DNA from: an uncultured Clostridia bacterium
GTDB lineage: Bacteria > Bacillota > Clostridia > Oscillospirales > Acutalibacteraceae
Assembly: GCA_946566955.1 (NCBI GenBank)
Contig: CAMNXD010000010.1
Span: 1-38,604 of the forward strand
Reading direction: 5' to 3'
DNA length: 38,604 bases
Of the stretch, positions 1 through 7,411 are shown piece after piece (position 1 is the first letter of the stretch; every line of letters begins with the position of its first letter). Under the pieces are notes generated by a model, which ran no database searches, had not been told where the DNA came from, and saw only the letters and a list, made by a program, of their open reading frames with translations. The position numbers and the translations under genes were made by a program.

Positions 1-54
1 AGCATGCGGCTGTTAACCGCAGGGTCGTTGGTTCGAGTCCAACAGGGGGAGCCA
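1..54 (+). tRNA. tRNA-Asn (anticodon GTT), 3' part only
   Basis: The window opens inside a tRNA. An anticodon stem-loop with GTT in the loop (GGCTGTTAACC) is followed by a T-arm (GTTGGTTCGAGTCCAAC) and an acceptor strand ending in an encoded CCA at 52-54. The 5' half lies outside the window. A rho-independent terminator follows at once. Confidence 0.93.
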
Positions 55-59
55 GATAA

Positions 60-84
60 ATCCTTACTTAGTAAGGATTTTTTT
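60..84 (+). terminator. Terminator of the tRNA-Asn transcript
   Basis: The arms ATCCTTAC and GTAAGGAT pair across a three-base loop and run into a stretch of T. A very similar hairpin follows the decayed tRNA-Asn copy near 1250, so tRNA and terminator were probably copied together. Confidence 0.85.
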
Positions 85-116
85 AAAAGATTTATATTTA
101 AGGAATGAGGAAATTA

Positions 117-992
117 ATGTTTAAAAAATTAAAAAAAGTGCTTTTATCAACTGCAGCTTTAGTCTCGTTTAGTATGACCCTAGCTTTTGCGGATGGTGTA
201 CCGAGTTATACTCCTGGACTGTGTACTATTAAAAATTTTTTATCAACGGCTTTGCAGCCAGTTGGTCAAACTATGTATATTTGGAGTGGGGGCTGGAACG
301 AAACTGAAACTGGCCCCGGAAAAACCTCAGTTACAATAGGACTTTTTCCAAAATGGAGAAAATTTTATGAAGAGCAAGCACCTGATTATAATTTTTTAAA
401 TTATGTTTTATCTCGTAAGGAAGAGGGAGGCTTTTTCCCTAAACCTGATTCGATTGAAAATGGTTTGGATTGTTCTGGTTATGTAGGTTGGGCAATCTAT
501 AATGTCCTCAACACAGAAAATAATAATCAGAGTTATGTATATAAAGCGAAACTTCAAGCTAAAATACTCGCTGAAGAGCATCATTTTGGAGAATATAAAG
601 ATTTTGGTAAAATTGAAAAAATAAAATCTGGAGATATTATAAGTATATCTAATTCACAACGCAGAAGTCACGTTTATATAGCTTTGGGCCAATGTAGTGA
701 TGGCAGTGTTGTAACTTTAGAATCAGCACCTCCCGGAGTGCGAATTTTAGTTACCCAAAATCATGCTGGAAGCTATGAAAGTGAAGCCGTAAAACTTGCG
801 ACGAATTATATGTCAAAATATTATCCAGAGTGGTATGCAAAATTTACAAATTGTATTTGCAAATCGGATGATTACAGAAACGATAGTCAAATGAGCTGGG
901 AAATTTCTGAAGATAGTATTATGAAAGATCCAGAGGGTTATAGAAACATGACGCCGGAAGAAGTGTTGCAAGATTTATTTAACGAAAAATAA
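117..992 (+). CDS. Secreted NlpC/P60-like cysteine hydrolase
   Basis: A 291-residue protein with an N-terminal signal peptide ending near AFA-DG (residues 24-27), so it acts outside the cytoplasm. The motif GLDCSGYVGW around Cys119 matches the catalytic cysteine block of NlpC/P60 peptidases (family C40). A later GDII...SHVYIALG block around His185 fits the catalytic histidine. Such enzymes usually cut peptide bonds in peptidoglycan stem peptides. The ATG at 117 is preferred to the in-frame ATG at 105 because GAGG lies about six bases before 117, whereas AAGGA touches 105. The gene sits between tRNA-Asn and its decayed copy and has no operon partner. The first 100 residues match nothing I recognise, so the substrate is open. 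Confidence 0.75.
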   Translation: MFKKLKKVLLSTAALVSFSMTLAFADGVPSYTPGLCTIKNFLSTALQPVGQTMYIWSGGWNETETGPGKTSVTIGLFPKWRKFYEEQAPDYNFLNYVLSRKEEGGFFPKPDSIENGLDCSGYVGWAIYNVLNTENNNQSYVYKAKLQAKILAEEHHFGEYKDFGKIEKIKSGDIISISNSQRRSHVYIALGQCSDGSVVTLESAPPGVRILVTQNHAGSYESEAVKLATNYMSKYYPEWYAKFTNCICKSDDYRNDSQMSWEISEDSIMKDPEGYRNMTPEEVLQDLFNEK

Positions 993-1167
993 TTTTGCAA
1001 AATGTGGATTTTAGTAAGATTTCTTGTTAAAATACGATAGGGTTTTCTTTGTTTTTTGCAGTGATTTCGTTTTTAAATTTTACTATAAATGCATTTTACC
1101 ATTAAAAATTTTGAAAATAGAGGATTTAAAGTAATTGTATATAAAGGTTCATTTCTCGCTATTTCTC

Positions 1168-1240
1168 TTGACCTCGATGGCGTTAAAATACACTGATGTT
1201 AACCGCTAGGCCGTTGGTTCAAGCCTAAGAGGGTGAATTA
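1168..1240 (+). pseudogene. Decayed tRNA-Asn copy
   Basis: The stretch TGTTAACCGCTAGGCCGTTG followed by GTTCAAGCC mirrors the anticodon arm and T-arm of the tRNA at 1-54. A rough D-arm (CCTCGATGG) lies upstream, and a terminator similar to the first one follows. The T-stem no longer pairs properly and the acceptor end reads GGTGAATTA instead of a paired strand plus CCA, so it should not fold as a working tRNA. It may be a tandem tRNA duplicate or one end of an old integration. Confidence 0.7.
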
Positions 1241-1247
1241 AGTAAAG

Positions 1248-1271
1248 TCCTCATTTAGTGAGGATTTTTTT
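1248..1271 (+). terminator. Terminator copied with the decayed tRNA-Asn
   Basis: The arms TCCTCA and TGAGGA are separated by TTTAG and followed by seven T. Position relative to the tRNA relic matches the terminator at 60-84. Confidence 0.7.
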
Positions 1272-1312
1272 AATATATAAAGCATTGGAGCGGCGAAAAG
1301 CTATAAAACCGA

Positions 1313-1348
1313 AGCATTGATAGTTTACTTATCAGTGCTTTTTTATTT
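1313..1348 (+). terminator. Orphan terminator-like hairpin
   Basis: GCATTGATA pairs with TATCAGTGC (one G-T pair) and is followed by TTTTTTATTTT. No intact gene lies directly upstream, so it probably belonged to a lost transcript. Confidence 0.5.
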
Positions 1349-1366
1349 TACAAAATTAAGATATGA

Positions 1367-1486
1367 ATGTTTCCTGAGAACTTCAGCAAAGGCGCGTACA
1401 CAGTGCTTTTCAAATATATAACATACCGTTTGAAAAAAGATTTAACAAGTGATATTTTCTCGGCTGAGGCAGAATTTGAAGTCTAA
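1367..1486 (+). pseudogene. Short possible phage structural-protein relic
   Basis: A 39-codon open frame starts MFPENFSKGAYTVLFKY and ends AEAEFEV before TAA. Its composition resembles the C-terminus of phage tail or baseplate proteins, but this is an impression only. It has no ribosome site and lies just before the lysozyme/holin pair. The rest of 993-1606 holds only the tRNA relic and two hairpins. Confidence 0.25.
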
Positions 1487-1606
1487 AAGTGATGCACGCA
1501 TTTGGAGATTAAATTAAGTTTTTTCAGTTTAAAGAAATATAATAAATTTACTTTTAAAGGACAAAAAATATAAATTTTGAGACGTATATTGAAAGGAGTT
1601 TTTAAA

Positions 1607-2404
1607 ATGGAATTTAAAGGTATAGACGTTAGCAAATGGCAAGGTAAGATTGATTGGCAAAAAGTAAAAAGTGAAAATATAGATTTTGCTATAATTCGGG
1701 ATGGATGGGGTAAAAAGTCTTCTACTCAGATTGACAAAAAATTTAAAGAAAATATAATTGAAGCCAAAGATGCAGGAATAAATATAGGTGTATATCATTA
1801 TTCATATGCGGATAGTATAGAAGATGCTATCAATGAAGCACAGTTTTGCTTAGAAAATATTGAGGGTTATCAACTAGAATACCCAGTTGTTTTGGATTTT
1901 GAGGACAAAGAAATGTTGAAGCTAAATACTCGCCAAAGGACGGATATCTGCAAAGCGTTTTGTGAAGAAATTGAAAAAAGCGACTACTATGCTATGATTT
2001 ACACGAATAAAAACTGGCTTAAAAATTACTTATACAAAGATGAATTACTTTCAAAATATGATTTATGGCTTGCCGAGTGGGGAGTAAGTAGTCCTTCATA
2101 TTCGTGTGGTATTTGGCAGCGCTCCGCAACAGGAAGAATAAAAGGAATAAGTGGTAATGTGGATATAGATATTTCTTATAAAAATTATCCCGAGATAATG
2201 AAAAACAAGGGCTTAAACGGCTTTATATCAAAAACTAACACCTCTCGAAATTATTTTGAGTATCAGGTACAAAAAGGTGATACTCTTTGGAGCTTGGCAC
2301 AAAAATATTTAGGAAATGGCACAAGATACCAAGAAATAAAAATACTTAATAATCTTAAAATGGACACTATTTACGTGGGATATATTTTGAAAGTACCGAA
2401 ATAA
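1607..2404 (+). CDS. GH25 lysozyme with C-terminal LysM domain
   Basis: A 265-residue muramidase that hydrolyses the MurNAc-GlcNAc bond of peptidoglycan. Residues 4-200 carry the GH25 fold: GIDVSKWQGKIDW at the N-terminus (Asp7) and the catalytic DxE motif VVLDFED (Asp97, Glu99). Residues about 218-265 form a LysM cell-wall-binding domain (YQVQKGDTLWSLA...VGYILKVPK). There is no signal peptide, as in phage endolysins, and the next gene is holin-like, so the pair looks like a phage-type lysis cassette. The ATG at 1607 is chosen for its AAAGGAG site; an upstream in-frame start lacks one. Confidence 0.92.
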   Translation: MEFKGIDVSKWQGKIDWQKVKSENIDFAIIRDGWGKKSSTQIDKKFKENIIEAKDAGINIGVYHYSYADSIEDAINEAQFCLENIEGYQLEYPVVLDFEDKEMLKLNTRQRTDICKAFCEEIEKSDYYAMIYTNKNWLKNYLYKDELLSKYDLWLAEWGVSSPSYSCGIWQRSATGRIKGISGNVDIDISYKNYPEIMKNKGLNGFISKTNTSRNYFEYQVQKGDTLWSLAQKYLGNGTRYQEIKILNNLKMDTIYVGYILKVPK

Positions 2405-2417
2405 AGGAGGCAAAAAT

Positions 2418-2699
2418 ATGAATGATAAAATCACCCAAGTAATAAGTTTTGCAGTTTTAGTTGAGAGCTTAGTTACATACTTTAGAGAATTTTGTGTATG
2501 TGAAAATTTTTCTTTTAGTATGCTCTTTAGTATAGTTTTGGGAGTTTTAATCGCCGTTGCATATAAATTAGATTTACCAGAACATTTGAATTTAAAATCA
2601 TCTATTCCATACGTTGGCAACATTTTGACGGGCATTTTAATTTCGCGTGGAAGCAATTATATTTATGATGTTTTAAAGTCAGTCAATAATATTAATTAA
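2418..2699 (+). CDS. Holin-like small membrane protein
   Basis: A 93-residue protein starting 13 bases after the lysozyme, with an AAAGGAGG site before its ATG. It has hydrophobic stretches at about residues 5-20 and 34-50 and a C-terminal block GILISRGSNYIYDVLK, which I recognise from clostridial phage-holin-like proteins paired with cell-wall hydrolases. Its expected role is to permeabilise the membrane so that the signal-less lysozyme reaches the wall. The family call rests on that C-terminal motif, size and context. Confidence 0.65.
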   Translation: MNDKITQVISFAVLVESLVTYFREFCVCENFSFSMLFSIVLGVLIAVAYKLDLPEHLNLKSSIPYVGNILTGILISRGSNYIYDVLKSVNNIN

Positions 2700-2731
2700 A
2701 ATAAAAAATTGTTTTTGTCCAGAAAAACAAT
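2700..2731 (-). terminator. Terminator, minus strand (possibly bidirectional)
   Basis: A perfect nine-base-pair stem, ATTGTTTTT with AAAAACAAT, spans 2708-2731. Read on the minus strand it is followed by TTTTTTATTTT. It may end both the holin transcript and the broken minus-strand gene at 2783-3307. Confidence 0.6.
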
Positions 2732-2782
2732 AAAAGACAAAATATGTAAAATGCAGTTTACTTCTGAGAAATGAATTAAACT

Positions 2783-3307
2783 TTATAATAATTTTTTAAG
2801 AACATAATATTTAAAGCACTTCTCACAATCAAGAATAATAAATCTAAATTTCAGTTTATCTTTTTGCGTGGTTTTGTACCTACTTAATAATTCTATAGTT
2901 TCGTCTGCTTTATTTGAATATATTTTTAAATTATCTATTATTACTTGTAAATCAAGAAACTTTTCTTGAAGGTTAGCTAATTCATGTAGGATATAATGAG
3001 TTTTTTCGTAGTTAAGTTCGAAGTTATAAATTTTAATAGTATTCACTTTTTTGAGTAATTCCTGTTAAAGTGTGTTTATTGATAAGCTTAAATTATCCAA
3101 GCATTTTTCATTTGCTCGGGCTTGTTTGCGATTTTTTATCTGTTTGAGCAAATTTAATTCTATCATCTAGATTTTGAAGGTATTGTAAGACAACTGACGC
3201 ATATGCATATCTAATTTGGTAAGGAGATTTGCTTTACAAATTCCGGCGATAGTAGTGGAAAAAAGCATAGTGTTAAGTAAAAGTTTTGAGATAAATGTTC
3301 TTTTCAT
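2783..3307 (-). pseudogene. Broken gene for a small secreted protein
   Basis: An ATG at 3307 opens a clear signal peptide (MKRTFISKLLLNTMLFSTTI, then AGICKA). The frame then stops near 3169. A second frame over the same stretch continues as protein-like sequence (ASVVLQYLQNLDDRIKFAQ) before its own stop, and a third open stretch (3046 to 2783, GTG start, 87 residues, helix-rich) runs to the terminator. I read these as one secreted helical protein split by frameshifts. The 87-residue frame could be a separate small gene, but its ribosome site is weak. No family recognised. Confidence 0.5.
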
Positions 3308-3401
3308 TTGGTATGCTTCTATTCCTTTAGTGTAGTAAATTAGTTATTACAACATAATGAGGCTCGAAATGAATGTCAATCATCTTTAATTTTTGACTAT
3401 T

Positions 3402-3425
3402 ATAAAAAACGCACCGTTTAGGTGC
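3402..3425 (-). terminator. Terminator of the spoIIIA operon
   Basis: On the minus strand GCACC pairs with GGTGC across TAAAC, followed by GTTTTTTATA. It lies 18 bases past the stop of the last operon gene. Confidence 0.85.
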
Positions 3426-3442
3426 ATTTTGTAACTTTAGAT

Positions 3443-4012
3443 TTATTTAGCTTCTACTATTTTTATTTTACTTCCCGAAATTCCTGATTGGCTTGTAACG
3501 ATATCTCTTATTATTATCACGGAATTTTCATTTAAGCTTCCTGGATTAACAACTATATTGCACTCTTCATTTTCTATAAATACTAAGCATTCTGAAAATC
3601 CCTTGGATTTTATAAGGTTCTCAATATTAGATTCTTGTTTGATATTTTTGGAAAGTGCTTCAAGATTATCCGAGATAGTTTCTTTAATTTCTTGAGTTAT
3701 ATTGGGAGTAGAGAGCAATTTTTTTAATTTTTCTTCGGTTTCTTCATGTGCTTTTTGACGGTTTATTTGAGCTTCTGCAAAATACTTTTTTGTCTCATCG
3801 GAAACGGAAGCGGATGTTGGCTGAACTTTATCGAGTTTATCCGAAAAGTTGGCATTATTTACGTATCTTGCTTCACCAAGTTCATCTGTGGATTCAAGGA
3901 TATTAGTTACGTTTAAACCATTATTACCTGAAAATTGCCAATTTAAATAAACTGCTGTTCCTAAAGCTAAAACAAGTGATGCTAGTATTAACTGGCGTTT
4001 GCGAAATTTCAT
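3443..4012 (-). CDS. spoIIIAH: Stage III sporulation protein SpoIIIAH
   Basis: A 189-residue bitopic membrane protein. It has a short basic N-terminus, a membrane helix at about residues 8-26 (LILASLVLALGTAVYLNW) and an extracytoplasmic part. In the family this part has a YscJ/FliF-like ring-building fold and binds SpoIIQ across the space between mother cell and forespore. The conserved C-terminus is visible (ECLVFIENEECNIVVNPG, then a DIVTSQSG block). It is the last of eight genes, 48 bases after spoIIIAG, and is followed by the operon terminator. A helical linker fills residues 65-130. Confidence 0.93.
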   Translation of the reverse strand: MKFRKRQLILASLVLALGTAVYLNWQFSGNNGLNVTNILESTDELGEARYVNNANFSDKLDKVQPTSASVSDETKKYFAEAQINRQKAHEETEEKLKKLLSTPNITQEIKETISDNLEALSKNIKQESNIENLIKSKGFSECLVFIENEECNIVVNPGSLNENSVIIIRDIVTSQSGISGSKIKIVEAK

Positions 4013-4060
4013 TTTTTATTCCTCCAAGATTTTTAAATTTACTTACGCTTTATAATTTTT

Positions 4061-4624
4061 TTAGCCTGATTTAATAACGCATACTCGCGTTGAAGTTATG
4101 TTTAAAGCAGTTGTGGTAGCTTCTACTATTCTTTTCTTTACTATGGCGTCATCCCCCCCAGGACAAATTACAACTACTCCTTTTATTTTAGGCTCGATTT
4201 CTGTAACTGCTAAAGCATGCTCGGTTCCTTTAGAATCTTTAACGGTTATAAACTTTTTTTCGCAGTCATTGCTTTCTTTTTTCCTCGTGATTTCACCGCT
4301 AGATTTATCTTCGCTAGCTTCTTTGTTTTTTCTTTCTTCTGTGGCATATACTGTTTCCATACCTGTTTCTAAGGTGACTAAAACTTTAGAAGTCCCCGCT
4401 CCTTGAATATTTGAGATTAGACTTTCTAAATTCCTTTCTAGTTTTTCTCTGCGCTGCTCGGAGACAGGTTTAGAATCCTGGGGAATTTCAAGTTCTTTGG
4501 ATTTACCTTGAAAAGTTCCCGAAGCAAAAATTAAACATAGCCCCAAAGTGCCGAAAATTATAGCGGCGAGCGAAAAATTTTTTGAAGAGAGTAGTCCTTT
4601 AAGATTTAGATTTTCAAGCTTCAT
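4061..4624 (-). CDS. spoIIIAG: Stage III sporulation protein SpoIIIAG
   Basis: A 187-residue protein with one membrane helix at about residues 17-36. Its extracytoplasmic ring-building domain includes LESLISNIQGAGTSKVLVTL and a C-terminal KGVVVICPGG block followed by VEATTTALNI. In the family SpoIIIAG forms the large ring of the feeding channel. The middle (residues 95-120) is charged and low in complexity, as is usual for the insertion in this ring domain. It starts 35 bases after spoIIIAF. Confidence 0.93.
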   Translation of the reverse strand: MKLENLNLKGLLSSKNFSLAAIIFGTLGLCLIFASGTFQGKSKELEIPQDSKPVSEQRREKLERNLESLISNIQGAGTSKVLVTLETGMETVYATEERKNKEASEDKSSGEITRKKESNDCEKKFITVKDSKGTEHALAVTEIEPKIKGVVVICPGGDDAIVKKRIVEATTTALNITSTRVCVIKSG

Positions 4625-4659
4625 AATTCTAGACCTCCCAAGTTTTATAAATCTTTGAT

Positions 4660-5139
4660 TTAAACATCTATAATTTCTGCAGGTATATTTAATTTCTTTG
4701 CAACTTCTTCGTATACCTGAGGCTTTAAAGAGTTATACTTGTTTTCAAGATATATTTTGCATCTAATCATTACTATGCAGTTGTCCGAGTTTGTATCCAT
4801 AAAAATTTCAATTTTTTTCGGTATGACATCAATGCTTTTTAATTTTTCACTTATAATCGACCTTATACTTTCAGTTGCTAGTTTAGACATTTGTAAATCA
4901 AGTTTTTTTAGAAGCTTGGTATCTGGCGCTAAGTTAGAAAGAAATGAAGTGTTTTTTATATTTAACTTAAAGTCCTTCAAGCTTTGCCTAAATGAGCTAG
5001 CTGCTAGGCCGATTATAAACAGATTAATTATCATCTGCAGGGTTTTTTGCATCTTACCTCTTGGAATAAGAAGGTCTATGAGCGTACATATTATGCATGA
5101 AGTGCAAATTATTAAAGACCAACTTTTGAGGACTTCCAT
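4660..5139 (-). CDS. spoIIIAF: Stage III sporulation protein SpoIIIAF
   Basis: A 159-residue protein with two N-terminal membrane helices (about residues 7-25 and 33-50) and a soluble C-terminal domain predicted on the mother-cell side or in the intermembrane space. The start MEVLKSWSLIICTSCIICTL and the following LIPRGKMQKTLQMIINLF block are typical of the family. It abuts spoIIIAE directly, consistent with coupled translation. Somewhat shorter than the Bacillus protein. Confidence 0.9.
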   Translation of the reverse strand: MEVLKSWSLIICTSCIICTLIDLLIPRGKMQKTLQMIINLFIIGLAASSFRQSLKDFKLNIKNTSFLSNLAPDTKLLKKLDLQMSKLATESIRSIISEKLKSIDVIPKKIEIFMDTNSDNCIVMIRCKIYLENKYNSLKPQVYEEVAKKLNIPAEIIDV

Positions 5140-6270
5140 TTAATTTCCTCCTAAAATCAGCATGACACCAGATGAAACAAGTAAAATTATGATTGAGAAG
5201 ATAAGTAGGGCATTTAGCGTTGACATTACATTAGAAACCGACTTGAGCAGCGAAGATATTTCCTTTAGTTTTAAAGTTTCGCCTACAGAGCTAGAAAGAT
5301 TAAGAAAAGCTATCCAAAACATACATTCTATAATAGAAGGCAAAAGAATAATTCCTCCAGCGATAATTCCAAAAGCTCCTATTCCGGATTTAAGAAGTTT
5401 TATGCATCCTTGAACTGTACTAAAAGCATCACTGACCATTCCTCCTACTATAGGTACGCAGCTATTTAAGGCAAATTTTAAAGTGTTTGCTCCTATACTA
5501 TCTGCAGAGGCTGAAACTAAGCTTTGGAGTGCTAAAATGCTTGTAAAAATTGAAGAAGCAAATTCTAAAATTGTTTTTATAAACTTATGTACTCCTCGGC
5601 AAAGAGGCTCTACTTTTACGCCAAGGGATAAAGAAGAAACCACTGAAATTGCTAAAAGTATACTCATAAGAGGGAGAATAATTATTTTAGAAAAGTAAAA
5701 TATAGTCTGACCAGCAAAAAGGACTAATGTATGGTAGGATGCAGCAGAGAGGGCATGTCCAGAGGCAAGCGTGATAGCTGACATTATAGGTACAAAACAA
5801 AGAACGAAATTTGCAGCAGTACCTATAACTAAAGCTGCAGAGTTTATAGAATTGATAATGGGATTTATCATGAACATACATATACAAAGTGCGGCCAGAG
5901 AATTTAAAATTTGATTCATATGATTTTCGGTAATTTCAGGCTTAACGCCCCTTACCATACTGCAAACTAGCATAATTGAAATTACTGGCAGAAGCGACTT
6001 AAAGGGAAGCGTAAATTTTTCGTTTAAAATTTTTATTATTTGAGTAAATATCTTTTCGGGGCTTAAGCTTGAAATTTCTTTCCAGCTCCCTTCAGAAATA
6101 CCCATGTTTTTTAGTATTTGGTAGGAATTAGAGGGAATGTTTTCTTTTATTTTATCCGCGCCACTAAGAGCATACTGTTCTTGATAAATTTCATGAGGAA
6201 ATGCTTGAGCGTACTTTAAAGAAAAGCAGCTTATCACTAGGCTCAAGACTAAAAATCTAAGCACTTTCAT
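5140..6270 (-). CDS. spoIIIAE: Stage III sporulation protein SpoIIIAE
   Basis: A 376-residue polytopic membrane protein with a cleavable-looking signal sequence (ends near AQA at residues 21-23). A soluble stretch follows to about residue 85, then some seven or eight hydrophobic segments. The conserved GVKVEPLCRGVHKFIKTILE block and the NSCVPIVGGMVSDAFSTVQG block are clear family signatures. It is a core membrane component of the SpoIIIA channel. It starts two bases after spoIIIAD. Confidence 0.95.
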   Translation of the reverse strand: MKVLRFLVLSLVISCFSLKYAQAFPHEIYQEQYALSGADKIKENIPSNSYQILKNMGISEGSWKEISSLSPEKIFTQIIKILNEKFTLPFKSLLPVISIMLVCSMVRGVKPEITENHMNQILNSLAALCICMFMINPIINSINSAALVIGTAANFVLCFVPIMSAITLASGHALSAASYHTLVLFAGQTIFYFSKIIILPLMSILLAISVVSSLSLGVKVEPLCRGVHKFIKTILEFASSIFTSILALQSLVSASADSIGANTLKFALNSCVPIVGGMVSDAFSTVQGCIKLLKSGIGAFGIIAGGIILLPSIIECMFWIAFLNLSSSVGETLKLKEISSLLKSVSNVMSTLNALLIFSIIILLVSSGVMLILGGN

Positions 6271-6272
6271 TT

Positions 6273-6665
6273 TTACTTTCCTCCCAAAAGGGCAAGTGTG
6301 GTTTGACTAATTTCATCTAAAAGAGGAAGTGAAGCCGTCACAATAGAAACCTTTCCAACTATTTCGATTTTTGAAGCCAGGGAGCTTTCTCCTGCATCTC
6401 GGCAAGAATCAGAGGCAAATTGAGTTATAAAGCATATCCCGAGTGATTTAAAAAGCAAAGAGACGTACTTATCGGGAATATTAGCCGCAGAGATTAAACT
6501 TTTTATATAGTTAAATATTGGAATTATACTAGAAGTAAGATAAATGATGATGAGTATGCTCATAGAAATATTTATTAATAGTGAGTATTCACGAGCATAT
6601 TTTTTTAGCATTAACGAAAAAGCTCCAATAAAGGTTATAACTGTTATAATGTATAAAGGTTTCAT
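6273..6665 (-). CDS. spoIIIAD: Stage III sporulation protein SpoIIIAD
   Basis: A 130-residue membrane protein with about four hydrophobic segments. The block LLFKSLGICFITQFASDSCR is characteristic, as is EIVGKVSIVTASLPLL near the C-terminus. Within the family, AC and AD resemble export-gate components of flagellar or type III systems. It lies 24 bases after spoIIIAC. Confidence 0.94.
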   Translation of the reverse strand: MKPLYIITVITFIGAFSLMLKKYAREYSLLINISMSILIIIYLTSSIIPIFNYIKSLISAANIPDKYVSLLFKSLGICFITQFASDSCRDAGESSLASKIEIVGKVSIVTASLPLLDEISQTTLALLGGK

Positions 6666-6689
6666 TATTTTTCACCGTCTTTTTTATAC

Positions 6690-6884
6690 TTATAAGTCAA
6701 ATACAGATTTTATTGTTCTAAAAAGTATGTCTATTTGATGTATAATCATCATCAGTACTACAATCAGTCCAGCGAGAGTAGTCATCATGGCTTGTTCTTC
6801 GCGTCCGGATCTTATTAAAACTTGGTTTAGGACCGCAACTATAATTCCCACTGCTGCTATTTTGAAAATAAGATCAATATTCAT
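6690..6884 (-). CDS. spoIIIAC: Stage III sporulation protein SpoIIIAC
   Basis: A 64-residue protein with two membrane helices. The sequence from MNIDLIFKIAAVGIIVAVLN through the GREEQAM loop is a close family match. The ATG at 6884 is chosen over a longer frame from 6947 because AAAGGA lies about ten bases before it and the family is about this length. Confidence 0.94.
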   Translation of the reverse strand: MNIDLIFKIAAVGIIVAVLNQVLIRSGREEQAMMTTLAGLIVVLMMIIHQIDILFRTIKSVFDL

Positions 6885-6910
6885 AGTTTGTAACGTCCTT
6901 TCGCGGCTAC

Positions 6911-7411
6911 TTAAATAATAACGACGGATATTATCAAGCTTATGCAAAGCCCTAAAATGATTGGCAATTTTTCATTCTTTTTTCTGTCTTCTATTGCTTT
7001 GTTTAGGTAGGGTTTTATAGTGGAAATACTGTATTCAAAGTATTGCAGCTGACCTTCTACGTCAGTTTGACCCAGCTTTGTTGCGAACCTTCTTATAATT
7101 TTTTCTTCTTCTATAGGGACTCCAAAGCTAGAGCTTAAGTTTGTAAAGGACATGTCCCAAGCGACGTCAAGAGGGTAAGTTTTAGAAAGATTTACACACT
7201 TATTAATAAAAGGATATAAGTATTCATTTAAGCTATAATTTTCAAGAATTCTTATGAGTGATTCTTGCTTGTATTTTATTTCGGTTTTTAAATCCAAAAT
7301 AAACTTTATATATGACTTTATAAACTCTATGTGACTTCTATTTCTATGCGAAATCATACATCCTATGGAAGTCCCTGAAATCACTAGAAATACGATTCCA
7401 ATTAGTTTCAT
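6911..7411 (-). CDS. spoIIIAB: Stage III sporulation protein SpoIIIAB
   Basis: A 166-residue protein of the GspF-like family, thought to anchor the ATPase SpoIIIAA to the channel base. A hydrophobic N-terminus (MKLIGIVFLVISGTSIGC), a long helical middle and a C-terminal membrane helix (ILGLCISLIISVVII) match family architecture. The ATG at 7411 has GGTGA about 11 bases upstream and preserves the N-terminal helix. It lies inside the 3' end of spoIIIAA, an overlap of 68 bases. Confidence 0.92.
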   Translation of the reverse strand: MKLIGIVFLVISGTSIGCMISHRNRSHIEFIKSYIKFILDLKTEIKYKQESLIRILENYSLNEYLYPFINKCVNLSKTYPLDVAWDMSFTNLSSSFGVPIEEEKIIRRFATKLGQTDVEGQLQYFEYSISTIKPYLNKAIEDRKKNEKLPIILGLCISLIISVVII

